A stretch of 64,000 nucleotides of DNA from positions 186,001-250,000 of the forward strand of contig JAINUG010000175.1 in NCBI GenBank assembly GCA_029706075.1, written 5' to 3'. This document shows positions 1 through 30,007 of this stretch, one piece after another. This DNA is from Aldrovandia affinis. Lineage: Eukaryota; Chordata; Actinopteri; Notacanthiformes; Halosauridae. The notes beneath the pieces are model-generated. The model was not told the DNA's origin. It saw only the letters and a list, made by a program, of their open reading frames with translations, and ran no database searches. Numbering within the stretch: position 1 is the first letter of the stretch; each line of letters begins with the position of its first letter. The position numbers were made by a program, and so were the translations under genes.

Positions 1-50
1 TCTAAACATTGGTTATGTCGTTCCTGGAATGCTGTATAATAATAAGAGGC

Positions 51-265
51 AGTGGTTGAAGGCAGGGGGGGTAGGGAACCTTAGTCCTGGAGGGCCGCAG
101 GGTACCCTGGTTTTTGTGCCCTAAATCGGCAACCAACGAAGTCCCAAGAAACCAGGTGAGGTGAGTTAACTGTAATCAACTGCTTTAATTGATCAATTAA
201 GTGCTGAGAAACAATGAAGACCAGCACACCCTGCGGCCCTCCTGCACCAGGGTTCCCTACCACTG
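51..265. mobile_element. foldback MITE in srgap3 intron
   Basis: The two ends form an imperfect inverted repeat: the left arm GGTAGGGAACC (71-80) and GGAGGGCCGCAGGGT pair with the right arm ACCCTGCGGCCCTCC and GGTTCCCTACCACTG (to 265). No coding capacity. This is a small non-autonomous DNA transposon of a type common in fish genomes. The rest of 1-463 is AT-rich intron with nothing else visible. Confidence 0.6.
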
Positions 266-463
266 CTTTAAGGGAAACACAATGTTTTAATTATGATAAG
301 CAGATTATGATAATGATAATTACTGAATTGTTTGTATAAAATGTGATCTGTTGAGCAGTGTGTGAGAATACTATGTTTTTATTTCATTTTTAAATTAATA
401 CAATTTAAATTAAAGTGGGTTGCATGAATAATTGGTTGATTGAATTGATGAATTGAACTCTAG

Positions 464-18630
<18,167 letters not shown>

Positions 18631-18706
18631 ACCAGGAAGTACAGAGCAGTACGAGGAGAGGGGACTGAGGGTTCACAGAGCAACTTGTTATCAACGTTTA
18701 TCAAAC

Positions 18707-18712
18707 AATAAA
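18707..18712 (+). promoter_or_regulatory. proximal poly(A) signal, srgap3
   Basis: Canonical AATAAA 77 bp after the srgap3 stop codon. It would give a short 3' UTR. Whether it is used cannot be told from sequence. Confidence 0.4.
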
Positions 18713-21283
18713 GCAAGTCCACGGCTCGCAATTTGGGGAGAAGAAAAAAATGAACATTGAAGTTAGTAACCATAGCGATGTGTTTGTGAGATGGGTGCAT
18801 ATCCATTTGGTGTCTAGAAGCTTAATTGTCTCCAGATATAGACATATATTAGCAAAGACCTCTTCTTACATTTCTGTTATAAACCAGACTACCGTCAAGA
18901 AAGTGATTCTTATAGCTTTAAAAAAAACACGCATGGAGAGGTACTGAAGATGAACTGGATGATTAAATTCAGTAAGTTAGATTCAGGCATCACTAGATTA
19001 TAAGCACCATTTATTTTTGTTTATATATATATATATAACAACAAATCACAAATGCTTCCTTTAAAGGTTAATAGTAACTTTAGTAGAATGCAGGACCTAG
19101 AGAATAGTATTAAGTAAATAATGCCAAGACAAGGCAGTACCAGTTGCTTTTCAGTGTTAGTTTATACTTTACAGAGGAATTTGGGGAAATGTAGTCTTTT
19201 AGTTTCTGTATTATGTTGGCTGAACTGGAACTGGAATCCTTCCTTCTGCAAAATAACTATAATCCAAGTCCTTGAGCCTTGTTGCCACAAAGATATAAGC
19301 TTGTCTTTGTTGAAAGACTGGCTTATCCACTTTGAAAAGCTGCTATTACTTTGTAGGTAAAGAGGTGCCTGATCAAGGGAGAGACTCCTAATAGATGAGT
19401 GATGAGGTTTGTGGATAATGGTATTATTGTGGTAATAATTATTAACTTTGTTCAGTACACTTGGCCTCACAGAGGGCACTTAGCAGAAGTGATTCTCACA
19501 GCCCTATATAGCCAGCGTGGACAATGATACATTTGCATTTAGTCTGATTGTCTCCTGTTTGCCATCAAAATTGGTATTTTTGGTCAAAAATTGAGGCTAC
19601 AGTTGCCTCGAAATGCTGAAATAGCATGTACGGTGAGATCAGCAGAATTGGTCTAACTGTCTCCGTGAATCAGCTCGTGGACGCATAACCACTAGAGGGG
19701 CAAAACAATGCAGAGAGCAATTCCTTGAAAAGTCTGTTTGCACCGACTAACTCTGAAGAGGGACTGAACGTCTCGGGTTCCCTGTGTTTGGGCCATCTGA
19801 GCGGAGGCACACTAACATTGGCGTACCACAGTAATGTACCCCTGTACACCTGCCCGAGTGAGTCACCATGGCAACACACTTCCTCAAAGTCTGACCGGTT
19901 TCAGCCACATTACTGCGCAGCACCCAATGCTTAGCCCCGCCCCCCAAATAAGACCCTATTAAGAGCTTGAAAGAACCTTTTTACTGGTGTGAACGTTGTA
20001 GAAAATGTCTTTATGAAAGACTGAAGCCTCTTGTCAGCCGCCTGTGTTCGCTGCTCCAACGAAGGCATAATGCCAGTAGCCATGGTCTCTGACTGTTATT
20101 GGAGCTTAATAACCTTACTTTGTCTGTACATCCCCCGCCCTCACTGTGTCTTGTCATTGTTAACGGCTGAAGTCTTGAAGCCTTTTCCCACCTTGAAAAT
20201 GTATATATTGTATTTTTTTCACATGTAAATTTTTTTGCCGGGATGGGGCGCTGTGAGGTTTCATCCAATTGTTTCCACCCAAACGAACTACGGTTACAGA
20301 TTCTCCAGGAAGATCCAAAATGAACCTGATTGAATGATTCATGCGTCCCAGCTTCCAGCCGCACAGGAGAGAGTGGGGGTGCGTGTGGGAGGTGGCTCAC
20401 GTTGTCAGTAAAGATGATGTAATGTGTGTTTGTGAGCGTGTCATAGTTAAAAGCTTAGCTCAGAGATACTGAAGCGTGGCGAAATTGCCACAGAACGTGC
20501 TCCTGTAATTCACGCATGTAAAAGCGTGACGGCGCTCCCAGGTTTGGACAGGAGGACAGACACAGGTCTGGAGGGAGGACTACGGCAACCGATAAAGGAC
20601 GCCAGGACTCGCAGGAAAAGGACCCGCACAAGTTTGCAATATGTTAGTTTTCTTTTCTTCATTTCCATGCAAACAACATTACTAGAGGCGGGCGTTCCTT
20701 CATTGTCCAAATCTTATCTTCTACATTTTAAAAAATTATTACAATTTCCATTCTGGCTTTACTTAACCTTTTCTAGATTTTTATATATCGATCTTTTTTT
20801 TTTTTTTTTTTATCATTTCATTTTGTTAAAGGCTATTTTCTACAGATTGGAGAGGAAAAGTCAGGCGGACGGAGGTCCTGAAGCTGTACGTCTGTCCATG
20901 TGGCCTGCGGTCCGGCCCTCGTCTGAAGTAGCAATAGTCCCCTATCTGTTAACTGTTACCTTCTCGTTTCCCTGTACATCTGTAGCATGTACATGTGAAA
21001 AGTGCCTTTGAAAATATTTTAGAGGAACTTGAAACTTGTTCTGTACTGTTGCGTTCTCATTCCAAAAACCCTGTCTTGTGAGAAAGTAAGTTCCATTGGA
21101 ATGTGAATGATATGGTGACGATACAGCTCTGCAAACCTTAACCTAAACGAATAGTAAAATAATAAAAGATTGCTAACCTGTTGTGACATTGCACTTTTAT
21201 GTATAGGACTGTATATTTGGCATGTTGCATTATAGCTGGTTTCAGTACATTTCAAGGGGTGCTCCTTGCAGTGTTTATTTCTA

Positions 21284-21289
21284 ATAAAG
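21284..21289 (+). promoter_or_regulatory. distal poly(A) signal, srgap3
   Basis: Canonical AATAAA at the end of the long non-coding block after srgap3, just before recognisable mobile elements begin at 21473. It is the best candidate for the end of the transcript. Confidence 0.5.
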
Positions 21290-21472
21290 GAAATGGTTTC
21301 TGTCAGTCACGGCTGGGCTTGTGTTTGTGGCATGCTGGGTTTGCACCAGGTGGACCAGGTCCTTAACATAGGACATGGAAAGGTGGGTTTTTGGTGTGCT
21401 GGTTTACCCGTTTGAAGCCGTTTCTTGAGATGATGTCATCCTGCAATGAAGAGAGACAGAAACGTTATACAG

Positions 21473-21886
21473 CAGGGGTGCTCAGGCTCGGTCCTGGAGA
21501 TCTACTTGGTGTGCAGGCTTTTGTTCCAGCCCCAGCGCTAACACACCTGATTCAAATATCCATTGTGATGATGAGCAGTTGATTAATAAAATCAGGTGTG
21601 CTAGTGAGTCTAACGGTTACGGAACTGGGCTTGTAACCTGTAGGTTGCAGGTTCGATTCCCAGGTTGGACACTGCTGTTGTACACTTGAGCAAGTAACTT
21701 GACCTGAATTGGTTCAGTACATATCCAGCTAAATAAATGGACTATATGTCAAAATAAAAATTGTAAAGATATGTAAGTTGATGACTCTCGATAAGGGTGT
21801 GATAAATGGCTAAATGTAAAATGTGAAGGCCTGGAACAAAAGCCTGCACACCTAGTAGATCTGGAGGACCGAACTGGGCACCCTGC
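21473..21886. mobile_element. foldback MITE interrupted by a SINE
   Basis: The left arm (GCAGGGGTGCTCAGGCTCGG, GATCTACTTGGTGTGCAGGC) is the reverse complement, with few mismatches, of the right arm that ends GGTCCTCC-like at 21858-21886. The element is split near its middle by a SINE at about 21605-21825. The same arm layout occurs in the MITE at 2505-2693. Confidence 0.7.
21605..21825 (+). mobile_element. tRNA-headed SINE nested in a MITE
   Basis: The head GTCTAACGGTTACGG and B box GGTTCGATTCC are followed by the GGACACTGCTGTTGTACAC block, the CCAGCTAAATAAATGG block and a decayed CTCGATAAGGGTGTGATAAATGGC tail. Homologous to the copies at 4190 and 34155. It lies inside one arm of the foldback element, so it is younger than that element. 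Confidence 0.75.
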
Positions 21887-23175
21887 AGTCGAGCTTTGCA
21901 CAGCAGCACCAAACAAATAGGGAAAATAACAGAACACTGAATTGTTTTGTTTACATTTGCCTTGTAAACAATCTGAACAAAGATGCAATCCAGATTTCTT
22001 TTGTAAAATGCAGGCAAGTTGAGCAACTGAAGCCTTTGATGTCTGACACCTGCAAACGCCCTTGAAAGTTCAGAAATGTTGAGGAAAGGATGTGGCAACA
22101 CGCGACAGTTTGGACAGTTTGCTACTCTCCCACACCCATACACCGGCCCCCCTTATGTGCACACAGCAGCCATTTGTTGCCAGGCTAATTCCATTCAGTG
22201 TAAATTACCCTTATTGGCCCTATAGTCCCCTTCCCATCCCTGACATTTTTCGTATTTCCCTGAATGTTGGGAACATTTCTAAGCTCTGCTCGTTGTGCTC
22301 CAGTGCTCCTGCCTCTGACACGTGCGGCAGAGAGAATGCTTTCACACGCTCACAAATAATAAATACGGCCCGAAATAGCACCCGCTGCTCCACGCCGCAT
22401 CTTCTGTCTGAAAAATGCAGGAGATGAGAGCATATCTTCAGCAGCAGGGCACATTTAACCGACAGCGCGATGAGGCAGGGCTAGCTGGGGAGGGGGGGGG
22501 GAAGGGGGTGACAGAGCAACACTGCACTCCCCCTCTAACCACACTCAACTAAATGCACAGGGGCTTCAGGGCTTTTCGCACAGACTCCAATATATATATA
22601 TATATATTTTATTTTTTTTTTATATAAACGGCCATTTATGCTTGGTATATGCAACCAAACACTTTCCCTGAGGTTTGAACCCCAACTGATCTTTTACACA
22701 GAAAACTTAATTTAAAGTTGAAGCTTCAAAATGAAGTGTTAAATCATAGTCATGTGAACAGCAACCTCTTTTAAAGTGCATACTAATTTTCTGCCCTTTA
22801 GAAACTTGGATAGCCCGGACCCAAACAATAGTTTACTTTGCTCAGCGTTTCCTCCCAATCAGAAATAATGGTGGAACGAGCAATTAAAATACAGGCTGCC
22901 AACAACAGTCTTGACACTCACTAAACAGCACACACAGTGGCCAAACTCAATATTTACTCAACACTCAGTGTTTGTCGCATTTGTTAACTTACTTTGTATT
23001 AATTTCACAGAAAGGAACTTTGATTTTTGAGTGTTACTGAGTTTTATGTCCGTCGTTCAGATGGGATGGTAAAAACTAAAGTCCTGACTCTGGTCAGAAG
23101 ATGGCGCTTTTTGAAAAAGAGTATGGTGTTAACCCGGTGTTCTGGCCAAATTCCCAACCAAGACAATATATCAAT
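21887..23175. other. intergenic, low content
   Basis: Mostly unique-looking sequence with a G-run at about 22490-22501, a (TA)n/T-rich run at about 22591-22623 and no coding signal. Confidence 0.55.
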
Positions 23176-24358
23176 GGCCACTTTTTACATCTGTACACCT
23201 GCTCGTTAATGCAATTATCTAATCAGCCAATCATATGGCAGCAACTCAATGCATAAAAGCATGCAGCCATGGTCAAGAGGTTCAGTTGTTCAGACCAAAA
23301 ATCTGAATGGGGAAGAAATGTGATCTAAGTGACTGACTGTGGAATGATTGTTGGTGCCAGATGGGGTGGTGTGAGTATCTCAGAAACTGCTGATCTCATG
23401 GGATTTTCATGCACAACAGTCTCTAGAATTTACAGAGAATGGTGCAAAAAACAAAAACATCCAGTGAGCGGCAGTTCTGTGGGTGAAAGCACCTTGTTAA
23501 TGAGAGAGGTCAGAGGAGAATGGCCAGACTGGTTCAAGCTGACAGGAAGGTGACAGTAACTCAAATAACCACTTGTTATAACAGTGGTATGCAGAAGGGC
23601 ATCTCTGAACACACAACACGTTGAACTTTGAAGTGGATGGGCTACAGCAGCAGAAGACCACACCGAGTTCCACTCCTGTCAGCTAAGAACAGGAAAGTGA
23701 GGCTACAGTGGGCACAGGCTCACCAAAACTGGACAGTCGAAGATTGGAAAAACTTTGTCTGGTCTGATGAATCTCGATTTCTGCTATGACATGCAGATGG
23801 TAGGGTCAGAATTTGGCGTAAACAACAGGAATCTATGCATCCATCCTGCCTTGTGTCAATGGTTCAGGCTGCTGGTGGTGGTGTAATGGTGTGGGGAATG
23901 TTTTCTTGGCACACATTAGGTCCCTTAATACCAATTGAGCATTGTTTAAATGCCACAGCCTACCTGAGTCTTGTTCCTGACCATATGCATCCCTTTATGG
24001 CCACAGTCTACCCATCTTCTAATGGCTACTTCCAGCAGGATAATGTGCCATGTCATAAAGCACACGTCATCTCAAGCTGGTTTCACGAACATGACAATGA
24101 GTTCAGTGTACTCCAATGGCCTCCACAGTCACCAGATCTCAGTCCAATAGAGCACCTTTGGGATTTGGTGGAACGGGAGATTCGCAACATGAATCTGCAG
24201 CAACTGCGTGATGCTATCATGTCAACATGGACCAGAATCTCTAAGGAATATTTCCAGCACCTTGTTAAATCCATGCCACAAATAATTCAGGCTGTTCTGG
24301 GGGCAAAAGCGGGTAGTACCCAGTACTAGAAAGGTGCACCTTTCTACATAAAGTGGCC
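23176..24358 (+). pseudogene. Tc1-like transposon with decayed transposase
   Basis: Both terminal inverted repeats are visible: left GGCCACTTTTTACATC (from 23176) and right ACATAAAGTGGCC (ending 24358). The transposase reads in fragments: the helix-turn-helix part (SISETADLMGFSCTTVSRIY, about 23329-23553), the DDE part with SDESRF, then QQDNVPCHKAHV and SPDLSPIEHLWDLVEREIRN (about 23835-24329). It is inactivated by frameshifts after about 23480 and a TGA at 23787-23789 just after the first catalytic Asp. Typical length is about 340 residues; no intact frame exceeds 164. Confidence 0.9.
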
Positions 24359-24989
24359 TCTGAGTGTATATGCATTCAATCTCACCTCTCCACTGTGTAT
24401 CTGATATGTAGTGAGTTTGTACTGGCGCACCATGGCTGCCGTCACGTTCACCCAGGTGGGTGCTGCACATTGGTGCTGGCTGAGACGAGTTGTCCCCATC
24501 ATTGTTTGATTTCCTTGGAAAAGAAAGCGCTATATAAATCCAATGTTCATTCATTCATGAAATATTCTATGATAAATCCATTGTGACTTTCTTTTGTGTG
24601 TTAAAGGTGGTTCATGATCCACAACCTGAAAACAAAATATTGACGTTTTGTACCTGGGGCACATAAGGTACTAATATGGCTCATTAACAGTAAAATACAA
24701 CCTTCCCACAAACCTCTCTCCCCTCTCCTCACTGAATGTCATCACATCTTACACCTCTCTTGTGATCACATGATCATTATTTTTAAAAAGACCATGTCGG
24801 TGATCATTTAAGTCGCTGTTATGTACAGATCTAGAGCTAACTGCCAAAATAAAGGAAACACTTGAAGGATGAAGGGGTCTAGCGGCTCTGTCATGGTGTA
24901 GGTGTATTTTCCTGTTATGGTTTAGATCCACTTAACCCCTTTCGAGGGGGTAAACCCTAATAAATGCACTCTGCCCTCCATGAAATAAG
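24359..24989. other. intergenic
   Basis: AT-rich sequence with a decayed repeat-like block around 24840-24880 (GCCAAAATAAAGGAAACAC). No gene. Confidence 0.5.
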
Positions 24990-26990
24990 TTTGATACTTT
25001 CGATCCCACCACAGTTGAGGAAGAGGCGGTCTCAGAGCTCCTCAGAATGGTAGAAGAGCCCGCCTCTTCCTCAGACACCACCGACTCAAAACCCACTCCA
25101 GACTGGACCCAAGTGAAAGAGATGAAGCGGAGAACAAAACAGACACAAACAGATAAATAAACCCATTAGGCCCACCCCCACCATAACAATAGCAATAGCC
25201 CTCAACCCCTCCCATTAATAAAATCCCACCCAGACAGTAGCAGACCCCCTCCAAACTCCCACAAAAAGTAGTAGGCCACAGGTCCCTACACGCTTAAAGA
25301 AAATTTCATCCCCAATCAAAAACCCCAAACAGGTACCCAACCCCCTCACACCCACCTCCACCCTGTCCTATTGGGTACCAGCCACTTCTGGCCCACAGGC
25401 CTCCCCTGTCCAGACATAAACAAAACCCCACCCAGGGACCCCCTGCATCTAGACATAAAAGGGACTCAGGGGCACAGCCAATCTGCCCCGCCTCTCCAGG
25501 ACGGGCCTTGCCAGGCGGTTTTGGGGGATACCATGTGAGCGAACAGAGTCAGGGGGTGGGGAGGCGCCCATTTTTTTCTTCCCATCTCCCCTACTATGGC
25601 CCAAACAATAACAATTACAACCCTCAACACTCGCACCATTAAAGACAAAAGAAGCAATAATAAACAACATACAGTCTTCTCCATCCTGCAACAACTACCC
25701 TCAGACGTCATCCTCCTACAGGAGTGTTGGATTCCCTTCTGCTCCATGGTTGCCCTCATGGACATATCATATCATGTCCTTTTTGAGATCGGAAGAGACC
25801 ATGATGCTCCCGAGGGGCAACCCGACCCTGAACCCTGAAATTGTATGGAGAAACGTAAATCATAAAACTTTAAACAACAGACACCCACGTCACCCCTCTA
25901 CTATCTGCACTGGCTCCCCATCTCAGCATGCATCAGATTCAAATCACTGGTGCTTGCTTTTCAAGTGGCCAGAGGTACTGCTCCCCCTTACCTCCAGTCA
26001 CTCATCACTCCCTACACCCCTCTCAGACCCCTCCGCTCCGCCTCCTCTGGTAAACTGACTGTCCCTTCCCTCCGGGCGCCTGGCAGCCGCTCCTCGCGGT
26101 CTCGCCTCTTCTCTGTCCTGATCCCTCGCTGGTGGAACGACCTTCCGCAATCGGTCAGGACCGCGGAATCACTTGCGATCTGACGCAAGAGACTCAAAAC
26201 CCACCTCTTCAGACTACACTACCACTGAACTCTGTCCATCTAGCTGTCCACCACTGTTTACTTGCTCAACACTATACCCCCCCCAAAAAATATATAATAT
26301 ATATATTTTTACACTAACCTTTTCCTTCCCGATGTTACAAAGGTATGCTACGCAGATGCCTGCAATGATGTCTATTGCTGTATTACTGCACTGATCTCGT
26401 GCGCTAACTATGATTGTTCCTACCATGTATTAATGCACATCTTGTAAGTCGCTCTGGATAAGAGCGTCTGCTAAATGCTTAAAATGTAAAAATGTAAAAT
26501 GCAGACAAAAAGACATCATGGATGTCTGCTCATGACTGTCTCCCCACCAGATCATTCATGTTTAGACGGCGCTTAGCCCTGACCAAGAACTGCCCCCACG
26601 GATGCACTGACTCAGAATATGTACACCACTTGTTCTGGGAGTGCTCCGTGGCCAGATGGGTCTGGGGCCTTGTTGTGTCCTCTGTCTCCCAGAACAGGCT
26701 CCTGTTGAGATCCTCCCTGACAGCTGAGTGGGTCCTGTTTGGTCCCCGAGACAGATGTAGGACCCCGGAGCTGGAGTGCCATTGGAGGATCATCAACACC
26801 ATCAAGCAAGTCCTGTGGGAGACAAGGAACATCAAGGTCTACCAACAACAAACAGTGGACTAGGAGGAAATGGGGGGTGAGCCACTGGAAAGAATTGATC
26901 ATACAGCTCATCCTCCAGAGGAGACACGCTCTGGGCAGCTAACCCCCAAGCACAAACTCCTTTTTTCTTTCACGTTTTTTAAACTTTTGT
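24990..26990 (+). pseudogene. decayed LINE: endonuclease start and C-terminal zinc-knuckle end
   Basis: An ORF1/5' region rich in Pro/Thr codons is followed at 25596-25838 by the start of an APE-type endonuclease (TITTLNTRTIKDKRS, SDVILLQECW). At 26522-26863 comes a C-terminal LINE segment with a CPHGCTDSEYVHHLFWECSV-type Cys/His motif. RT is absent, and the gap holds an L2 tail (25885-26505). The C-terminal Cys/His pattern suggests a Tx1- or R4-like clade, without certainty. Confidence 0.65.
25885..26505 (+). mobile_element. L2-type LINE 3' end nested in another LINE
   Basis: The conceptual translation has the L2/CR1 C-terminal block in broken frames: LHWLPISACIRFKSLV, GTAPPYLQSLITPYTPLRPL, then RWWNDLPQSVRTAESLAI and LKTHLF. 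The 3' end is GTCGCTCTGGATAAGAGCGT then CTGCTAAATGCTTAAAATG with a short AAATGT-like repeat. The same 3' end occurs on the SINEs at 32490, 34155 and 34480. Confidence 0.8.
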
Positions 26991-27289
26991 GTTTCCTTTT
27001 CTTGATTTAAGCTTTAAGCTTTTTTTAGTTTTTCTTTGGTTGGAAATGTTAACTTTTAAATGAAACGAAGTGTAAAATCTGCAAGAATAAAAAAAAACTA
27101 TAAAAGAACAAGGAGCACTATAATGGAAAAGCAAAGTCTCTAGACTCTTGATTCCGTGGCGTTCACCGCAACAGTATTATGGGGGCCACAAGATGATTTT
27201 AATACAATCGCTGACTGGTCAACAAATTTACTGTTACGCATACGAATATAATATATGGATCGCCTGCTTAGATGGTTAGTGAAATACTT
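26991..27289. other. intergenic
   Basis: A/T-rich tail of the preceding LINE, then unique-looking sequence. Nothing else seen. Confidence 0.5.
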
Positions 27290-27790
27290 GCTAGGCAGCT
27301 AACTTAGCTGTACATCTGAACAGACAATGCATATTATTATCTTCGTAGCTAGCTGGCTATATAATTCATATATTATGTTCGTAGCTAGCCAGCTAGCTAG
27401 TTTTACAGCTGAGCAAGCAATGGTTATTCGTAGCTAGCCACCTAGCTGTAATGTAACGACTTCCATATATTATATTCGTAGCTAGCCAGCTAACTTAACT
27501 GTACAGCTGAACAGACAATGCATATTATTATGTTCGTAGCTAGCCAGCTAGCTAGTTTTACAGCTGAGCAAGCAATGGTTATTCATAGCTAGCCACCTAG
27601 CTGTAATGTATTGACTTCCATATATTATATTCGTAGTTAGCCAGCTAACTTAACTGTATAGCTGAACAGACAATGCATATTATTATCTTCGTAGCTAGTT
27701 GGCTATATAATTATAATATAATTATATATTATAATTCATATATTATGTTCGTAGGAAGGCAGCTAACTTAGCTGTACAGCTTATTCGTAG
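27290..27790 (+). repeat. tandem satellite, about 155-bp unit
   Basis: About three copies. For example, the block beginning GTAGCTAGCCAGCTAGCTAG occurs at 27381 and 27536, followed each time by TTTTACAGCTGAGCAAGCAA. Units are themselves built from GTAGCTAGC sub-repeats and TATATTATATTC segments. No ORF. Confidence 0.85.
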
Positions 27791-27937
27791 CTAAATGACA
27801 TCACCCGGACACCCCGGACACATTCTTCCAGGTTTTCTCACTCAGGAATGCGAGCTCGTCATGTTGGCATAGCAAGTACAGTCCAAAATTTCAATGACAT
27901 CACCCGGACACATTTTGGCACCCGGACACATTCTGGC

Positions 27938-29393
27938 ATGACAGCGTGTCCGTTCTTAGACAATCCCGTAGATGAGGGGGCACACATAATTAGACAAGCT
28001 TTAGAGCGGAGAGGGTGTTCCGAGATAGAGTTGATCCACTCAGTTTCTCAGAAGAGCACCTGTACGAACCCTATGGATTTTCCCGGCAGGTAATAATCTA
28101 TATTTGCGATTTGCTCGGGGCCGAAGTTGCAAACAACACGCATCGCAGCCAGTCGATTAGTGTAGTGCAAATGGTGTGGATTGGGTTGCGTTTTTTGGCA
28201 AGTGGCACCTTTCTGTACACTGTAGGGGATGCCGAGAACCTCAGCAAAGCCACTGTGCCGCGCTGTGCGTAAAGTGTGTCTTGCCCTGAAAATACTTCTA
28301 AATGTCTTTATTACATTTCCTGGCCACCAAGGGGTATTGCACATCAAGCAAGGTTTTTACAGAATTGCAGGTAATCTATTTAATAGTTTGTATTTATTTA
28401 TAGCGCTTTCATGTCTGGGAAGTAGAAATGACTAATTTTTCATATAAATGTTTTTCATATTAGGGTTCCCAAACGTTATTGGTGCTGTGGACTGCACCCA
28501 TGTCCGCATAAATTCACCCCCAGGACCTCTCGAGGGAGATTATATCAATTGGAAATATTTCCACAGCATCAATGTACAGGTAACCAAATAGGTTCAGGCT
28601 ACGATACACGCACTATCAGCATAACCAAATAGCCTATGCACTAACCTATAGCCTATGCATGCACAAGACCAATAGCTGTGGTACAATTAACAGTGCAAAA
28701 TGTTATCTGGCTACATGGTAATTATTTCAAAATTTCTATAGATGATCTGCAACTCTGATTGCATCCTGACCAATATTGTGGCCAAATGGCCTGGCTTGGC
28801 CCATGACTCGCGCATCTTTAGAACATCCACAGTTGCCCAGAGGCTTGCGCAAGGTAGGCTTCAGGTTTAACTAAAATCCACCTTTTGTAGGCTACAGAAG
28901 CCACTTTCATAATGAATATGATATTTAAAATATATATATAAAAGAAGTATCTGGGGTAGGTGAAGTGGTCTGAACTTTCATAAAGAATGAACACGGGATG
29001 CCTATAGCCCATTTGAATGATCTAACATTCCCTCTTCTATACCCTATAGGGGAAATATCTGGGATGCTGCTTGGGGACAGGGGATATGCCTGCCAACCAT
29101 ATCTCATGACACCCTACCCAGACCCAACTACTGTGCCACAGATGAATTACAACAGGGCACACTCCTCTACCAGAGGCCACATTAAGATGGCATTTGGGCA
29201 GATAAAATCCCGCTTTAACTGTCTGCGTCATCTCAGGGTGGCTCCAGACAGAGCATGCAACATTATTGTTGCCTGTGCGGTGCTGCACAATGTGGCCAAA
29301 CTGAGGAGGGAGAGGGACCCTCCACTGGAACCCATGGAAGAGATGCCGCCGCTCAATCCCATGCATTTAGACCACAGAAATGGCAGAGTTTAG
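27938..29393 (+). pseudogene. PIF/Harbinger (HARBI1-like) transposase pseudogene with introns
   Basis: DDE transposase of the HARBI1/DDE_4 family in four exons with good splice sites: 27938-28370 (donor GTAATC), 28464-28579 (ATTAG / GTAACC), 28742-28853 (TATAG / GTAGGC) and 29050-29393 (CTATAG, TAG stop). It starts MTACPFLDNPVDEGAHII. The first catalytic Asp is in GAVDCTHVRI (28490-28492), the second in LLGDRGYACQP (29076-29078). At the third position, where active members have Glu in an IExxFG motif, the sequence reads IKMAFGQIK (AAG 29184-29186). Exon 1 carries two frameshifts, near 28013 and 28253. The gene is therefore inactive on two counts. Confidence 0.88.
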
Positions 29394-29846
29394 CGTGATC
29401 TAATTGCGATTAATCACTTCCAATAAGTTATTTCTTATCTTCCACTTTTTGTTTTGTCTTGTTAAGGGGAGGTACCACAGGTGAATAGGAAAAAAAATAT
29501 CCTTTCCTCCTATCAGAATTAAATTTGACCAGTTGAATACACACACAAATACAAGATATCTTTGTATTATGACTGAATTTCTTTTTATTAAAATATGCAA
29601 ATGAGGTACTCATTAAATATGCGCTAATTTGCATGTTACTGCAAAAATATTTTAGACTCAGTGGATGAAGTCAGAATTAATTAATTTGTTTTAATGTGAT
29701 AAATACATTAATGGTTGGTAATTGTCAGAGCCATTTGTCAGAATATTGTTTTTTAAATTAGTTATTAAAAAACCCCACTCTTTTATTAAATTGAGGAGAT
29801 GCAAAGCACATACTGTAGCACTGATTGCGCAATAGTACTAACTTAC

Positions 29847-30007
29847 GCATTTATGCACTCGGCAATCGATTCCCAGGCTACGTCACTCGTTTTGTTAATG
29901 ATGGTGGTGTTGCCTTTTTTAGCGATGATTGTCTTGTAGTTTTCATAATATTCCATGATTAGTTGCTGCTCCCCCGCGGTAAACGACACTGCACGTTCTT
30001 TTGCCAT
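29847..30007 (-). CDS. Harbinger-associated Myb/SANT-like ORF, first exon
   Basis: The minus-strand ORF begins MAKERAVSFTAGEQQLIMEY and continues to TSDVAWESIAECINA, 53 full codons plus two bases. It ends at a perfect GTAAGT donor (29846-29841 on the minus strand). The aromatic spacing (F, YY, Y, W) and the DVAW-x-SIAE-x-IN pattern match the Myb/SANT-like DNA-binding protein that PIF/Harbinger elements encode besides the transposase. It lies 3' of the transposase in opposite orientation, as is usual for these elements. I found no second exon below 29841, so it is truncated. Confidence 0.6.

Larger units (their letters stand above)
18631..21305 (+). other. srgap3: srgap3 probable 3' UTR
   Basis: About 2.7 kb follows the srgap3 stop with no coding signal and little recognisable repeat, consistent with the long 3' UTRs of srGAP genes. 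It holds an early poly(A) signal at 18707-18712 and a final one at 21284-21289, after AU-rich sequence. A poly(T) run lies at about 20790-20811 and a short (TA)n run at about 19022-19036. The extent is inferred; no transcript was seen. Confidence 0.55.
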
